From: DASQZK01 sp963771005
GTDB lineage: Bacteria > Bacteroidota > Bacteroidia > Bacteroidales > GCA-2748055
Reading direction: 5' to 3'
DNA: 64,000 nt
NCBI GenBank assembly: GCA_963771005.1
Contig: CAVYRO010000002.1
Location: 310,001 to 374,000 of the forward strand
Below, one piece after another: positions 35,968 to 45,941 of this stretch; position 1 is the stretch's first letter, and each line of letters opens with the position of its first letter. The notes under the pieces are model-generated. The model did not search any database. It was given only the letters and a program-made list of their open reading frames with translations, and had not been told where the DNA came from. Position numbers and translations under genes: made by a program.

Positions 35968-36318
35968 ATGCAAAGCACTGAAATAGAGAAATCAAGAACG
36001 CATATTTTAATTGAGACCATTGAATATGTTCCGAATTCTGTTGTAACCAAAACTTTAATACGGAAAGCTACCGGAAATGTATATGTCATAGCTGTTGACA
36101 CGGGAGAATCACTCCCAGAAAAAATATCTCCTTTCGATACATTCATTCAGGTTATAGAAGGCTCATCAGAAGTAGTGATTGATGAAACATCAAATATGCT
36201 TAAAACCGGTGAGGGCATTATAATTCCGGCCCATACATCCTATAATGTCAAAGCTAAGGGGAGGTTCAAAATGATTTCTACCATTATTAAGAGCGGTTAT
36301 GAAGCCATCTCGATTTGA
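35968..36318 (+). CDS. Cupin-domain protein
   Basis: A protein of about 116 aa from the ATG at 35968. The cupin barrel is seen as FDTFIQVIEGSSEVVID, LKTGEGIIIPAHTSYNVKAKG and MISTIIKSGYE. The usual metal histidines are mostly absent except one after IPA. The frame is open well upstream inside the radical SAM gene, but the site F promoter and family length favour this start. It may sense a small ligand. Confidence 0.8.
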   Translation: MQSTEIEKSRTHILIETIEYVPNSVVTKTLIRKATGNVYVIAVDTGESLPEKISPFDTFIQVIEGSSEVVIDETSNMLKTGEGIIIPAHTSYNVKAKGRFKMISTIIKSGYEAISI

Positions 36319-36638
36319 ATAAATCATTGTCTGACTGAATCACCATGATTCATTGATATTTGGGCCTGCGTCAAAAGATAAAACGAAAGAGAATATGAAG
36401 GACCGGAAACAAAACATTTGGAAATTATTGGTTATGATATTAAAGACACCCATGATCCCGGATGCGGGTATTTTGGTTTTGTACACGAAAGGAATTTTAA
36501 TGGGACACCGCGAAAACCTAAGAATAAATTTACCTCTCTCTAATTGCCTCACGATAAAACCTATCCCGGCTCGTCCGTCTTTTATGCCTTCCTGAAAACA
36601 AAATTTATTTTCCGATAATCAATTTTAAATCAATTAAA

Positions 36639-36758
36639 ATGTCAAAAGAAAGAGAAATTAAAAAAAATAATAAGAAGGCTCCGGTAAAAAATCTTAAGGA
36701 AAAACGGGCTGCCAAAGAAGCCAAGCGTGCTGAAAATAACAGAAAAAGCGAATTATAG
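36639..36758 (+). CDS. Small basic protein, 39 aa
   Basis: A short frame, MSKEREIKKNNKKAPVKNLK and on, extremely rich in lysine, ending NNRKSEL. Short lysine/alanine-rich proteins of this kind (APxKxLKEKRAAKxAKR) recur in Bacteroidota. It lies 32 bp upstream of the glycosyltransferase gene. It may bind nucleic acid; function unknown. Confidence 0.62.
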   Translation: MSKEREIKKNNKKAPVKNLKEKRAAKEAKRAENNRKSEL

Positions 36759-36790
36759 TTCGGGATTTCAGATACTAAAAAGGGTAAAGG

Positions 36791-38389
36791 ATGAAAATTG
36801 CTTTCATAGGAACATACCCGCCCAGGGAATGCGGGATTGGGACGTTTACAAATAACCTGTTCAATTCAATTGTTAATAGCAATAATACAACAGGATATTT
36901 GAATGAAGGGTTCGTTGTGGCATTAAACGATTTTACAAATAATTATGAATATCCTGAAGAGGTAAAACAAACGATCAGACAGGAACACCAGGAAGATTAC
37001 CTGGAAGCTGTAAAATATATCAATTTGAGTGGTGCTGATCTTTGTATCCTCGAACATGAGTTTGGAATATTTGGCGGCCAGAACGGGGTTTATATCCTAC
37101 CATTTTTGCACAGGCTTGAAGTGCCATTGATCGTAACATTGCACACAGTACTGAAAAGCCCGTCGTATAACGAGAAGGCCGTTCTACAGGAAATATGCAA
37201 GATGGCATCTAAAATCGTGGTAATGAGCCATAAGGCCATTGAATTTTTGGTTAATATTTATGATGTTCCAAAAGAAAAAATTGCCTTTATAGATCATGGT
37301 GTTCCTGACCTTCAGTTCAATGCTGCAAAATCAAAAAATGAGTTTAAGCTTGAAAACAAAAAAGTGTTAATGACATTTGGTTTTATTGGCCGTAATAAAG
37401 GAATTGAAACGGTTATAAAAGCGCTTCCAAAAGTTATTGAAAAACACCCTGATATAATTTATATTGTTTTGGGAAAAACTCATCCAAATGTTCTGAGGTA
37501 TTCTGGTGAAGAATACCGTATTTTTCTTATACGCCTGGTAAAAAATCTTCATTTGGAAAAACATGTAGTCTTTTTGAATGAATTTATTGGTGTTAATGAC
37601 CTGTTTAAGTATTTATCTGCCACCGATATTTATATTACTCCTTATTTAAATGAAGCTCAAATTACCAGCGGTACGCTGTCATACGCAGTCGGCGTTGGAT
37701 TGGCTGTAATTTCTACTCCATATTGGCATGCCAAGGAATTACTGGCGGATGGCAGGGGTAAGCTTTTTAATTTCGGAGATTCGGATGAACTTGCCTCCGT
37801 CTTAATTGAATTACTTGACAATCCGGATGCCTTAAATATGCTTAAAAGTAAAGCCAAAAAATATGGCATAAAAATAACATGGCCCAAAACAGGTGAAAAG
37901 TATATTGCACTGGCTAATAATGTTGTAACAATGGGGGGGGAGAAAATAGAAAAGAACGACACGATTCTGGATTTACTTATCCTGCCGCCCTTTTCCCTGA
38001 TCCATATAAACAGGTTAACGGATGACACAGGAATAATTCAGCATGCAAAATTTGGTATTCCAAACTTAAAAGAAGGCTATTGCCTTGATGATAATTCTCG
38101 GGCCTTGCTCATGGTTTTAATGGCTTACCGGCAAATGAAGGATATTCGGGCTCTTGAATTGTCGCCGGTCTATTTAAGCTATATTCATTACATGCAAAAT
38201 AAGAACGGTACTTTCAGAAATTTTTTGAGCTTCAGCAGAAATTACCTCGATGAGGTTGGTTCTGAAGATTCCTTTGGCCGCACAATTTGGGCGCTTGGAT
38301 ATTTGATGGGCAATGCCCCCAACGATGCCTATTACCAGACCGGGAGGTTGATGTTTTTTAACGCAGCCCCTAATTTCGAACTGTTAAAA
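36791..38389 (+). pseudogene. GT4 glycosyltransferase, 5' part (interrupted by IS21 element)
   Basis: The 533 codons up to the insertion encode a GT-B glycosyltransferase: MKIAFIGTYPPRECGIGTFT at the start, LEHEFGIFGGQNG, FGFIGRNKGIETVIKAL, and EAQITSGTLSYAVGVG near the donor site. After about residue 400 comes an additional helical domain. The element enters after codon 533. The open frame runs on for 10 foreign codons (to 38422). The remaining 211 codons lie at 41053-41688. Relatives occur beside GH130 mannoside phosphorylases, as here (60575). Confidence 0.87.
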
Positions 38390-38511
38390 TGTAAGCAGGA
38401 ACTTACAATGCACAGATTTTAGCAAATAAGGATGCACAGGTTTTAGCAAATAAGCGTACCCATTTTTCCCGGATTAAACGTACAAAAAAATCAAAGAACG
38501 GCAGTTCATTT

Positions 38512-39279
38512 TCACTGATTTTGTTTTTCAAAGATTGTTTTCCGGTTTTCCAACCGGTAACTTTTACCTGAAAGCCGGATTACTTCACAATGATATAGTA
38601 TTCTGTCTAACAAGGCGGTTGCTATCACCTCATCATCAAGCAGGTTCACCCATTCCTCGGGGCTTTTGTTCGTAGTAACAATGAATGATGCTTTTTCGTG
38701 CAGGTGATTAATAAAATTGAACAAAACCACAGCCTGCTGCTTATCCAGAGCAAAAAGCATAATATCATCGATTACCAGTAAATGTGCTTTCAGTAATTTT
38801 TTATATTCAATCCCGGCACTTCTTGTAATATCTTTTAGTTTTAACATTTCCATAATTTGTTCCATGGTTCTGAAGTATGCTTTGTATCCTTTATTCAGGG
38901 CATCACTGCATAATCCGGCAGCAAAGTAGGTTTTTCCCACACCGGAAGGCCCCATGAGTACCAGGTTATAGTTCTGTTCCAGCCACATGCATTCTCTGAG
39001 CTGATTGATTTGTTGTTTGGATAGTCCATTGGTAAAGGAGTGGTCATAATGCTCCAGATTATGGTTTAAAGGAAGCCATGCTGCTTTTTGTCTGCGTTCA
39101 AGATCCCGGTTACTTCGGTGATCTATTTCAAGTTTTAACAGGCTCAGGGCAAAATCAGCGTAACTGCTTTTTTGCTGGTTGGCATTGGTGATGATTTCTT
39201 CCAGACTGCCGGGTATCCCAGTTAGGTTAAGCTGGGAAGCATAATCCATGATGACTTGTGTTTTTGTGTTTGGTTTCAT
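38512..39279 (-). CDS. istB: IS21-family helper ATPase IstB
   Basis: A 255-aa DnaC/IstB-like AAA+ ATPase. Walker A is GPSGVGKT (near residue 110), Walker B is LLVIDDIM, and sensor and arginine-finger segments follow (FIVTTNKSPEEW, ATALLDRILYHCEVIRLSGKSYRL). IstB helps the transposase capture target DNA. It lies 2 bp after istA and is full length, so the element may still be active. Confidence 0.95.
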   Translation of the reverse strand: MKPNTKTQVIMDYASQLNLTGIPGSLEEIITNANQQKSSYADFALSLLKLEIDHRSNRDLERRQKAAWLPLNHNLEHYDHSFTNGLSKQQINQLRECMWLEQNYNLVLMGPSGVGKTYFAAGLCSDALNKGYKAYFRTMEQIMEMLKLKDITRSAGIEYKKLLKAHLLVIDDIMLFALDKQQAVVLFNFINHLHEKASFIVTTNKSPEEWVNLLDDEVIATALLDRILYHCEVIRLSGKSYRLENRKTIFEKQNQ

Positions 39280-39281
39280 GT

Positions 39282-40832
39282 CTAGTTCATTAAGTTGTTA
39301 TAATCTGCAATACTGCTTTTTTCCGGTGTAATTTTAAAAGTGGATTTATTAAGGCTTTTTACTCGTATTGTTGCGGGAGGCTCTGGTGTTGGGTTGTTGG
39401 TCTCTGCAAGTATTTTCTTTGCAACACTTTCCATATCGGTTGCTTTAAATATCTTATTCTGGATACAAAAACTAAGTGCCTGCTCCATTACTTTCATTCC
39501 ATACCTCTGTGCTTGTTTTTTAATAAGTGTCAACTGATCCCGGATATAACGTGGGTTATCCTTGCGTATCTGGTTCAGATATTCTTTGGCTCTTTCAGGC
39601 TCCTGATAATTGGCAGCAACATGGTCTATCAATAAATCGATCTTCAGGCTATAGTCCCGATTGTAATTATTGTTCCCAATGATCTTACCTTTACCTGAGG
39701 CAATCGTATGCCGGGCAATTTCATTCTGCTTTGAGTCTGATAAAATCAGGTTATCATCGATGACCTTTAGTATCACTCTGGTTGAAGGTCCCAAATAAGT
39801 ACCTTTAGGAAGGCAATAAAAATTACCTTTATAAGCGATGGTATTATCCTTTCTCACATTATACCACTGTTGCTCCTGTTGAAGCTGATAAAATCCATCT
39901 AATGGTTTTAAAAAGGCTTTTTCCAGCTCCCACTCTTGTTGTGGGATTTTCCTTGTTGTGGCATGTATCTTTGCATTAGCAGTCCGGGCAAGCCATTGTG
40001 AGGATTGCTGATTTAACACGGGAGTATTGATATACTTTCTTCCCCGTAAGAAGTTGTACTTGATGTACCGGATCACATTTTCGACCTTCCCCTTACTCTG
40101 AGGATCTGCCTTGCGACAAAAATGAAGACTAAAACCCCGATAGTTTACATAACTTTTGAACTCCTGGGTTAATAACAGATCCCCATGATTCTCGCTGACC
40201 AATGCAAGTTTGTCCTGGTCATATACAACTTGCTGCGTAACTCCCATAAAAAAGATAAAGCATTGTTCATGTGCATCGATCATTGCCCACGTTGTAAAAG
40301 GACTGTCACGGTATACAACATATTTTTGCCGGGAAGCGGATAGTACCATGGCAAAAAAATAAACTTTCTTTCTCGTACCTTCCTCAGTGGTCATATGATA
40401 TTCCCCAAAATCAGCCTGAGCCTGTTTTCCGAAGGGGAGTTCTTCCACCTTTCCAAAATCTCGATAATGAAAAAACTTTGGTATATCGTATTTATTTCGA
40501 ACCGTTAATACAAAGTTGAAGACGGTCTTTTCATTCACTTCGATAAAATCTTCAAAATGCTCTTTTAGCCAGTCATGAACCTGTGCAGATGAAGCATCCG
40601 GACACTCTTCAAGCCTGGTATGTATAAAGTCCTCATATTGTGTCAGCAGCTTATTGCGTGGCCGCCCACTACCTTTAAATGATAAATATTCTTCTTCACT
40701 CATATGTAAATATTTTGTTACGGTTCTTCTGTTTAGCACCAGATGCCTGGATATCCATGCATCGCTGAAGCCCTCTCGTTTTAATCTGTGTATCTCATGA
40801 AACATGATTAATAAATTCATTAGGTTATTCAT
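39282..40832 (-). CDS. istA: IS21-family transposase IstA
   Basis: A 516-aa DDE transposase. The N-terminal HTH (IHRLKREGFSDAWISRHLVLNRRTV) is followed by the integrase core with QADFGEYH (first D), VYDQDK (second D) and SKGKVENVIRYIKYNF (catalytic E), and a C-terminal beta domain (YKGNFYCLPKGTYLG). Full length and intact. A 42-bp perfect palindrome lies just upstream of its start. Confidence 0.95.
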   Translation of the reverse strand: MNNLMNLLIMFHEIHRLKREGFSDAWISRHLVLNRRTVTKYLHMSEEEYLSFKGSGRPRNKLLTQYEDFIHTRLEECPDASSAQVHDWLKEHFEDFIEVNEKTVFNFVLTVRNKYDIPKFFHYRDFGKVEELPFGKQAQADFGEYHMTTEEGTRKKVYFFAMVLSASRQKYVVYRDSPFTTWAMIDAHEQCFIFFMGVTQQVVYDQDKLALVSENHGDLLLTQEFKSYVNYRGFSLHFCRKADPQSKGKVENVIRYIKYNFLRGRKYINTPVLNQQSSQWLARTANAKIHATTRKIPQQEWELEKAFLKPLDGFYQLQQEQQWYNVRKDNTIAYKGNFYCLPKGTYLGPSTRVILKVIDDNLILSDSKQNEIARHTIASGKGKIIGNNNYNRDYSLKIDLLIDHVAANYQEPERAKEYLNQIRKDNPRYIRDQLTLIKKQAQRYGMKVMEQALSFCIQNKIFKATDMESVAKKILAETNNPTPEPPATIRVKSLNKSTFKITPEKSSIADYNNLMN

Positions 40833-40880
40833 AATGATCCGGTTTGATGGTTAAAAAACCAGCAATAACCGAAAAAATCT

Positions 40881-40922
40881 TGTTCAGTGCGTGAAAAGCC
40901 GCGGCTTTTCACGCACTGAACA
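40881..40922. repeat. 42-bp perfect palindrome upstream of istA
   Basis: TGTTCAGTGCGTGAAAAGCC plus G is directly followed by its exact reverse complement, with no loop. It sits between the right end of the element and the istA start, where it could act as a roadblock to transcription entering from outside, or as an operator. Confidence 0.9.
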
Positions 40923-41052
40923 ATCGTACATTATTGGGAAAATGGAGGAAAAGAAAATTAGGAGATGTCAAGCTGTACATGTCCTAATTGCTAAAACTTG
41001 TGTACTCCTAATTGCGAAAAAGTGTGCATTGTTATTTACCGATTACATAAAA

Positions 41053-41688
41053 TCCATACGGAGTATAGCAAATACCATGATTGGCATGTGTTATTATCTT
41101 AAAACAAACCCTGCGGATGATTCCATGACGGAAAGACTTCGAAATATGGCTCACAATTTGATTAAACAATACCAAGAAAACGAATCTGCTGATTGGAAAT
41201 GGTATGAGTCCCTGCTCGCTTATGACAATGGTATTTTACCTTTAGCCCTTTTACATTCGGCAGAAGTTCTCAACGAAGACAAGGTACTGGAAGTAGCTAT
41301 AGAATCTATGCAGTTTCTCACTGCACATACGCTGAATGAAAACTACCTGTCAGTAATTGGTAACGAGAAATGGTATAAAAAAGATGGAGAGCGTTCCCTA
41401 TTTGCACAACAACCCATTGATGCCATGGCTATGGTTTTAATGTATCATCAAGCTTACCATGTAACGAATGACAAAGAATACTTAAATAAACTATTTACTT
41501 CATTTTTGTGGTTTCTGGGAGAAAATGATCTCCGGTTGAGTTTGTACGATTTTGAAACCAAAGGTTGTTGCGATGGCTTTGAAAGATATGGGGTAAACCG
41601 AAACCAGGGTGCAGAAAGTTCATTGGCCTATTTAATTTCTCATTTAACTGTTTTACAGGCCTATGAAGAATTTCATAAGGGGAATTAA
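41053..41688 (+). pseudogene. GT4 glycosyltransferase, 3' part
   Basis: The 211 codons plus stop continue the frame broken at 38389: after ELLK the protein resumes SIRSIANTMIGMCYY. This part is an all-helical domain, with WKWYESLLAYDNGILPLALL and FERYGVNRNQGAESSLAYLI, resembling an (alpha/alpha)6 module attached to this group of glycosyltransferases. The full protein would have been 744 aa. It could be translated only from a start created in the element (GTG at 40891). Confidence 0.87.
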
Positions 41689-41886
41689 GATGTGCTATGG
41701 TCAGACTAAAACTCCTGAAATTAAGTAAGTTACAAGAAATGGTCTTTTAAATACCTGTGGCACAAATCCACTACTCTAAAAACCATTGAAAGGATAACAA
41801 TTTTGAAATAACAGGATCAACAGGTGATGATAGCTGGCAAGTCATAATTTTAGGTTTGTTTTTTCATGAATACTTAGAGAGAAAAA

Positions 41887-42339
41887 CTAACTGTCATGCA
41901 CCGAAAAGCCTTTCAAGGCCTTGCCAAGTTCTTCCAGATCATGATTTAATTTATGTTTAAATGCTTTCCATTTTTCCGTTCCATCAGCCTTAAAAGCATC
42001 CATTTTTTTCTTCATATCGTTCCTTTTCAATTCCAATTCCGACAATGTCTGGTTGTATTTCGTTTTTATTTGCTCTGATATATCAACCGAAGAAAATATT
42101 GGATCACCAGTCGCATTGGTTTTAATGTTTCGTAATTCTTTTTTCTCATTTTCAATTTTTTTGTAAGATTCTTCAACAGCAGAATTTAATTCTTGCTTTA
42201 CTTTGGATACTTCCTTTTTAGCTTTTTTTAATTTATCTTTTGCTAAATCAAGTTTACTCTCCAGGAGTTCACGATTTGTTAAGTCCTGTCCTTTAACAAA
42301 TCCGTGTATGGTTAGGTGTTTTAAAATTGTTTTTTTCAT
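41887..42339 (-). CDS. Coiled-coil stress protein (sll1863-like)
   Basis: A 150-aa, almost wholly helical protein with long K/E-rich coiled coil (about 25-75 and 90-125) and the C-terminal phrase KWKAFKHKLNHDLEELGKALKGF, which I associate with the sll1863 family of stress proteins. Unlike its damaged paralogue at 59719 it has no lipoprotein signal. The composite promoter site B lies 38 bp upstream of its start. Confidence 0.72.
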   Translation of the reverse strand: MKKTILKHLTIHGFVKGQDLTNRELLESKLDLAKDKLKKAKKEVSKVKQELNSAVEESYKKIENEKKELRNIKTNATGDPIFSSVDISEQIKTKYNQTLSELELKRNDMKKKMDAFKADGTEKWKAFKHKLNHDLEELGKALKGFSVHDS

Positions 42340-42377
42340 TCATTAAATTTTATCGTACAAAAAATTAGATTATACGA

Positions 42378-42443
42378 TAAAGGTACCGATCCTGTCTTCC
42401 AGAACAGTTACATAACAATATAAATAAATTATATCATTCACAC
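42378..42443 (-). promoter_or_regulatory. Composite AraC-type promoter, site B
   Basis: On the minus strand GTGTGAATGATATAA begins at 42443, TGTAAC at 42412 (31 bp on), and TACCTTTA at 42385 (27 bp on). The arrangement equals sites A, C, D and E. It controls the coiled-coil protein. Confidence 0.82.
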
Positions 42444-42522
42444 ATCATTCAAATTCAATAGCTAATGTATGGGAATAATCTGCAAGCCTATAGGTGTTTG
42501 TCTGTTTTAATAGTTTATGGAC

Positions 42523-45033
42523 TTATTTTGCAGCCAAAGGTATCAATCTATCTGGTACTTTTGTTTTTACCGGATCGAATATCCGGTATGCCAGCAGTTT
42601 CAAGCGGTCATTCAACATGAACCACAATAGTGCATAACCCCAAACGAATCCGGCCCAACCCCAGCCGAGAGGTGTCATAAAAAGCCCATAAACTGCTATC
42701 AAAGTAGCAACGATCTGCGTGCCGAGTACGGCAATCCATAATATCCTGGCAGGACGTATCGTCCAGAACGGGCCACGTGTGCGCGTAAGGAATATTGTTA
42801 AATGTCCCGCAACAGATAGCTTCAAATACATCAGCGTCTGGATGTGATCCCGATCCAGATGAAAAACGCGCTCACCTAAATAAAACAATCCAAAAGCAGC
42901 GATTACCCCTATAACACCTAATACTGAGGATATTCCCAGCACCATGCGCATATTCCATGCCTCCGGCTGATCTTTATATTTTACATTGTCATAGGCTATG
43001 GAAAGAATGGCGCCGTCGTTCAGCAATGCCAGCATAACGATCATCACAGCGGTTACAGGATAAAAGTTAAATACCAGGATCGAAAGTGTCATGAATAGCA
43101 ACACACGCAGTGTTTCGGCAATTCGATAGATGGCATAACTGTTCATTCGCTGAAAAATTTTCCTGCTCTCCTTGATAGCTTCAATAATCACTAATAGTCC
43201 CGATGTCATCAGAACAATGTCAGAGGCAGCTCTTGCGGCATCCGTAGCGTCTGAAACGGCAATGCCGCAGTCGGCTTTTTTTAGCGCTGGAGCGTCGTTC
43301 ACACCGTCACCGGTCATGCCCACAATGTGACCGAGTTTTTGCAACACCTCCACAATATGAAACTTATGTTCCGGAAATACCTGGGCGAAACCGTCGGCCT
43401 TTTCGATGGCCTCTGCCACCTTCTTCGTTTCTTTCTTATTTGCAACGCCCAGGCCGCCAGCGTCGAGAATATTTGCACCCATATCCAGCTTTTGGGCGGT
43501 TTCCCTGGCGATAGCCAGTGCGTCTCCCGTCACCATTTTGATCTTTACACCCATGGCAAGTGCGGTTGCAATGGTTGTCTTCGCATCTTTCCGTGGCGGA
43601 TCGAACAAAGGCAATACACCAATGAACTGCCATTTCCCCTCGCCTTCAGCACGTGCCACGCCCAATGAACGAAAGCCGCGTGCTGCAAAATCATTGACTG
43701 CCTTGTCAACGGCAGATTTCACCTTGCCTGCATTTGACGCCAACTCCAACATCACCTGCGGTGCACCTTTTGATACTTTAAATTCCTTACCATCCCTGCC
43801 CTTTACCGTGGCCTCGGTTCGTTTATGTACCGGGTCGAATGGTTGGAAATGGACCACCTTATACTCCTTTAAGGAATCTTTGTCTTTCAGGCCACTCAGA
43901 ACTGCCAGGTCGATCGTATCGTTATTTTCTTCCCGTGATGCCAGGGCACCATTAAGGATAACCTCCTCCGCAGAGATATTATTGACACTGAAGGGATCAC
44001 CCAGGGTCAGCTTATTCTGCGTCAGCGTACCGGTTTTGTCAGCGCACAGTATATCCACTCCTGCCAATTCCTCGATAGCCACCAACTTGCTCACGATCGC
44101 CTTTTTTTTAGCCAACAATCGTGCGCCGACGGCCATGGTCACCGATAGCACCGTTGGCATCGCCACTGGAATCGCGGCGACGGTCAGCACAAGGGCAAAC
44201 TGAAGGGTGGTAAGGATTTTGTCACCACGGAAGATTGCTACCGTAATAATCACGGCAACCAGGACCACTGCCAGAATGATCAGGTAATTACCGATCTTCA
44301 GAACTGCCTTTTGAAAATGGCTGACGGTATGTACCTCTTGTACCAGTTGTGCCGTTTTACCAAAATAGGTGCTTGTACCTGTGGCATAAACCAGAGCCCC
44401 GATTTCACCTCTACGAATGATGGAACCCGAAAAAACGGCCTCTCCTGATTTGTGGGTGACCGGCAGAGATTCACCTGTTAAAGCAGACTGATCGATTTCC
44501 ACCGGATCGCCCTCCAACAGTCGTGCATCAGCGGGCACAATATCACCTAAACGCAAGCGTATTACATCGCCGGGTACCAATTCGCGTGAGGCAGGGTTGA
44601 CCCACTTCCCATCACGTTTCACCCTGGCCTTTACAGCCAGCTTGGCCTTCAACGCATCAATGGCATTGCCCGCTTCACGTTCTTCCCAGAACCCCACCAG
44701 GGCGTTTGCCAAAAGCAACACCAGAATGATAAAAAAATCCGGCCAGTGCCGGGCTACTGCCGATAGGATAACAGCCACTTCTATCATCCAGGGGATGGGA
44801 CCCCAAAAATAGGTAAGGAATTTCAGGAAAAGATTGGTTTTCTTTTCTTCAATTTCGTTTGGTCCGTATTGCGTCAGCCTTTTCGTTGCTTCAGCCTGCG
44901 TGAGGCCATCAAGTGAGGTGTCTAATTTTTTCAGAAGTTCAGGTATGGGAAGTGATTTCAGATCGTCCTTCGAACCGGATTTCGATACCGGCTTCGATTC
45001 AGGAGGTTTGTGTTTGACTGCAATCGGTTTCAT
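42523..45033 (-). CDS. P-type H+-ATPase (P-IIIA, plasma-membrane type)
   Basis: A pump of about 836 aa. The phosphorylation site is CADKTGTLTQNK with D332. Other marks are LTGESLPVTH, AIPVAMPTVLSVTMAVGARLL (the P-IIIA transmembrane signature), MVTGDALAIARETAQKL and MTGDGVNDAPALKKADCGIAV. The N-terminal cation-ATPase domain is short, as in prokaryotic proton pumps. A TTG at 45048 also opens the frame; ATG at 45033 (MKPIAVKH) is preferred. It probably exports protons and complements energy or acid stress functions nearby. Confidence 0.92.
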   Translation of the reverse strand: MKPIAVKHKPPESKPVSKSGSKDDLKSLPIPELLKKLDTSLDGLTQAEATKRLTQYGPNEIEEKKTNLFLKFLTYFWGPIPWMIEVAVILSAVARHWPDFFIILVLLLANALVGFWEEREAGNAIDALKAKLAVKARVKRDGKWVNPASRELVPGDVIRLRLGDIVPADARLLEGDPVEIDQSALTGESLPVTHKSGEAVFSGSIIRRGEIGALVYATGTSTYFGKTAQLVQEVHTVSHFQKAVLKIGNYLIILAVVLVAVIITVAIFRGDKILTTLQFALVLTVAAIPVAMPTVLSVTMAVGARLLAKKKAIVSKLVAIEELAGVDILCADKTGTLTQNKLTLGDPFSVNNISAEEVILNGALASREENNDTIDLAVLSGLKDKDSLKEYKVVHFQPFDPVHKRTEATVKGRDGKEFKVSKGAPQVMLELASNAGKVKSAVDKAVNDFAARGFRSLGVARAEGEGKWQFIGVLPLFDPPRKDAKTTIATALAMGVKIKMVTGDALAIARETAQKLDMGANILDAGGLGVANKKETKKVAEAIEKADGFAQVFPEHKFHIVEVLQKLGHIVGMTGDGVNDAPALKKADCGIAVSDATDAARAASDIVLMTSGLLVIIEAIKESRKIFQRMNSYAIYRIAETLRVLLFMTLSILVFNFYPVTAVMIVMLALLNDGAILSIAYDNVKYKDQPEAWNMRMVLGISSVLGVIGVIAAFGLFYLGERVFHLDRDHIQTLMYLKLSVAGHLTIFLTRTRGPFWTIRPARILWIAVLGTQIVATLIAVYGLFMTPLGWGWAGFVWGYALLWFMLNDRLKLLAYRIFDPVKTKVPDRLIPLAAK

Positions 45034-45216
45034 AATGAATATTCTCAAATTTTATTAATTTTAAATATCCTTGCTGTCTTGTTACTTCTTTTCTTTACGT
45101 TTTCGGCCTTTCTTAAATTGTCCAACGTCTCCTTCTTGCCAATCTGCCCGAAATCCACAATCCGGAATTTAAGATGGAATGCATTGTAATGTTTTATCCT
45201 CTCTTCCTTTAGAAGC

Positions 45217-45654
45217 TTATTTGATTGGATATTTTCCTGATGAATTTTTTTTCTGTTTCTGGAGCAATTCAATTATTTTATCTAATTTTTCTACTTCAAT
45301 GGATTTCAACATGATTGCCAGCGCTTCTATTTCAAGTTTTGCATCTATATTTGTTTTGTAATCCTGTTCAGCATGCATCCTGTCACGTTCGTTTTGCCTG
45401 TTTTGGGACATCATAATTATGGGTGCGGCATAGGCTGCCTGTGTTGAGAAAAGAAGATTGAGCAAAATGAAGGGATAGACATCCCAATGATATATAAATC
45501 CAATAAGGTTTAATCCCATCCAGATTATGACTAAAGCTGTTTGAAGGATTATAAACTTCCATGACCCCATTCCGTGTGCTACTGCATCGGCTACACGACC
45601 ACCAAAGGTTAATGTTGCACGATGTTTTTCGTGCCAGGTTTTTTGAGCACACAT
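45217..45654 (-). CDS. DUF1003 membrane protein
   Basis: A 145-aa protein with two membrane helices (about 32-52 and 58-80) and a helical cytoplasmic tail. RVADAVAHGMGSWKFIILQ, YPFILLNLLFSTQAAYAAPIIMMSQNRQ and ERDRMHAEQDYKTN are textbook DUF1003. The family is small and widespread; function unknown. A second frame at 45045-45272 overlapping its end is not convincing. Confidence 0.9.
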   Translation of the reverse strand: MCAQKTWHEKHRATLTFGGRVADAVAHGMGSWKFIILQTALVIIWMGLNLIGFIYHWDVYPFILLNLLFSTQAAYAAPIIMMSQNRQNERDRMHAEQDYKTNIDAKLEIEALAIMLKSIEVEKLDKIIELLQKQKKNSSGKYPIK

Positions 45655-45701
45655 TTTTATTGAATTTGGTTTAATTCAGAACTATGTTATCCATATTTCA
45701 T

Positions 45702-45941
45702 TCACTTACTTCCTAATTTGTCATGCTTTAAATAAGGTAAGCTATCATTTTCCAGTGCTTCAACTGTGTTTAAACAGTGTATATATTTTTCTTCTGCCCA
45801 GAAATCAGCATTCAAAATAACTTGTACCCATACCATGGCCAGCGGCACTGTAAAATGCTGGTAGTCATTCCCATTTACCAATTCATTGGCACCGAAGTCA
45901 ATTGCAAAACGCTTCTTTTCTAAATTTTGTTCGGATTCCAT
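45702..45941 (-). CDS. Small hypothetical protein, coupled to phosphoketolase
   Basis: A 79-aa protein that I do not recognise. Its start overlaps the end of the phosphoketolase gene by 22 bp, suggesting translational coupling. The sequence is soluble and rich in aromatic residues (HFTVPLAMVWVQVILNADFWAEEKYIH). Confidence 0.55.
   Translation of the reverse strand: MESEQNLEKKRFAIDFGANELVNGNDYQHFTVPLAMVWVQVILNADFWAEEKYIHCLNTVEALENDSLPYLKHDKLGSK

Larger units (their letters stand above)
38390..41047. mobile_element. IS21-family insertion sequence, 2,658 bp
   Basis: The ends are TGTAAGC...ACAATGCAC (left) and its partner in the last 24 bp at the right, which match in 19 of 24 positions. The 5-bp target duplication TAAAA lies at 38385-38389 and 41048-41052. 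Each end carries two 22-bp subterminal repeats with 24-bp spacing (38409 and 38433; 40983 and 41007), the multiple transposase sites typical of IS21. It carries istA and istB. Removing it with one TAAAA restores the glycosyltransferase frame. Confidence 0.93.

Noticed and set aside
40891..41688. 265-aa protein starting at GTG within the IS element
   Set aside because: The first 54 codons are IS terminal sequence; the real coding part is the 3' half of the split glycosyltransferase.
43406..44203. 265-aa plus-strand frame
   Set aside because: Antisense to the P-type ATPase, with Ser/Ala/Thr-rich shadow composition.
45045..45272. 75-aa minus-strand frame
   Set aside because: Overlaps the end of DUF1003 in another frame and has only basic low-complexity sequence.
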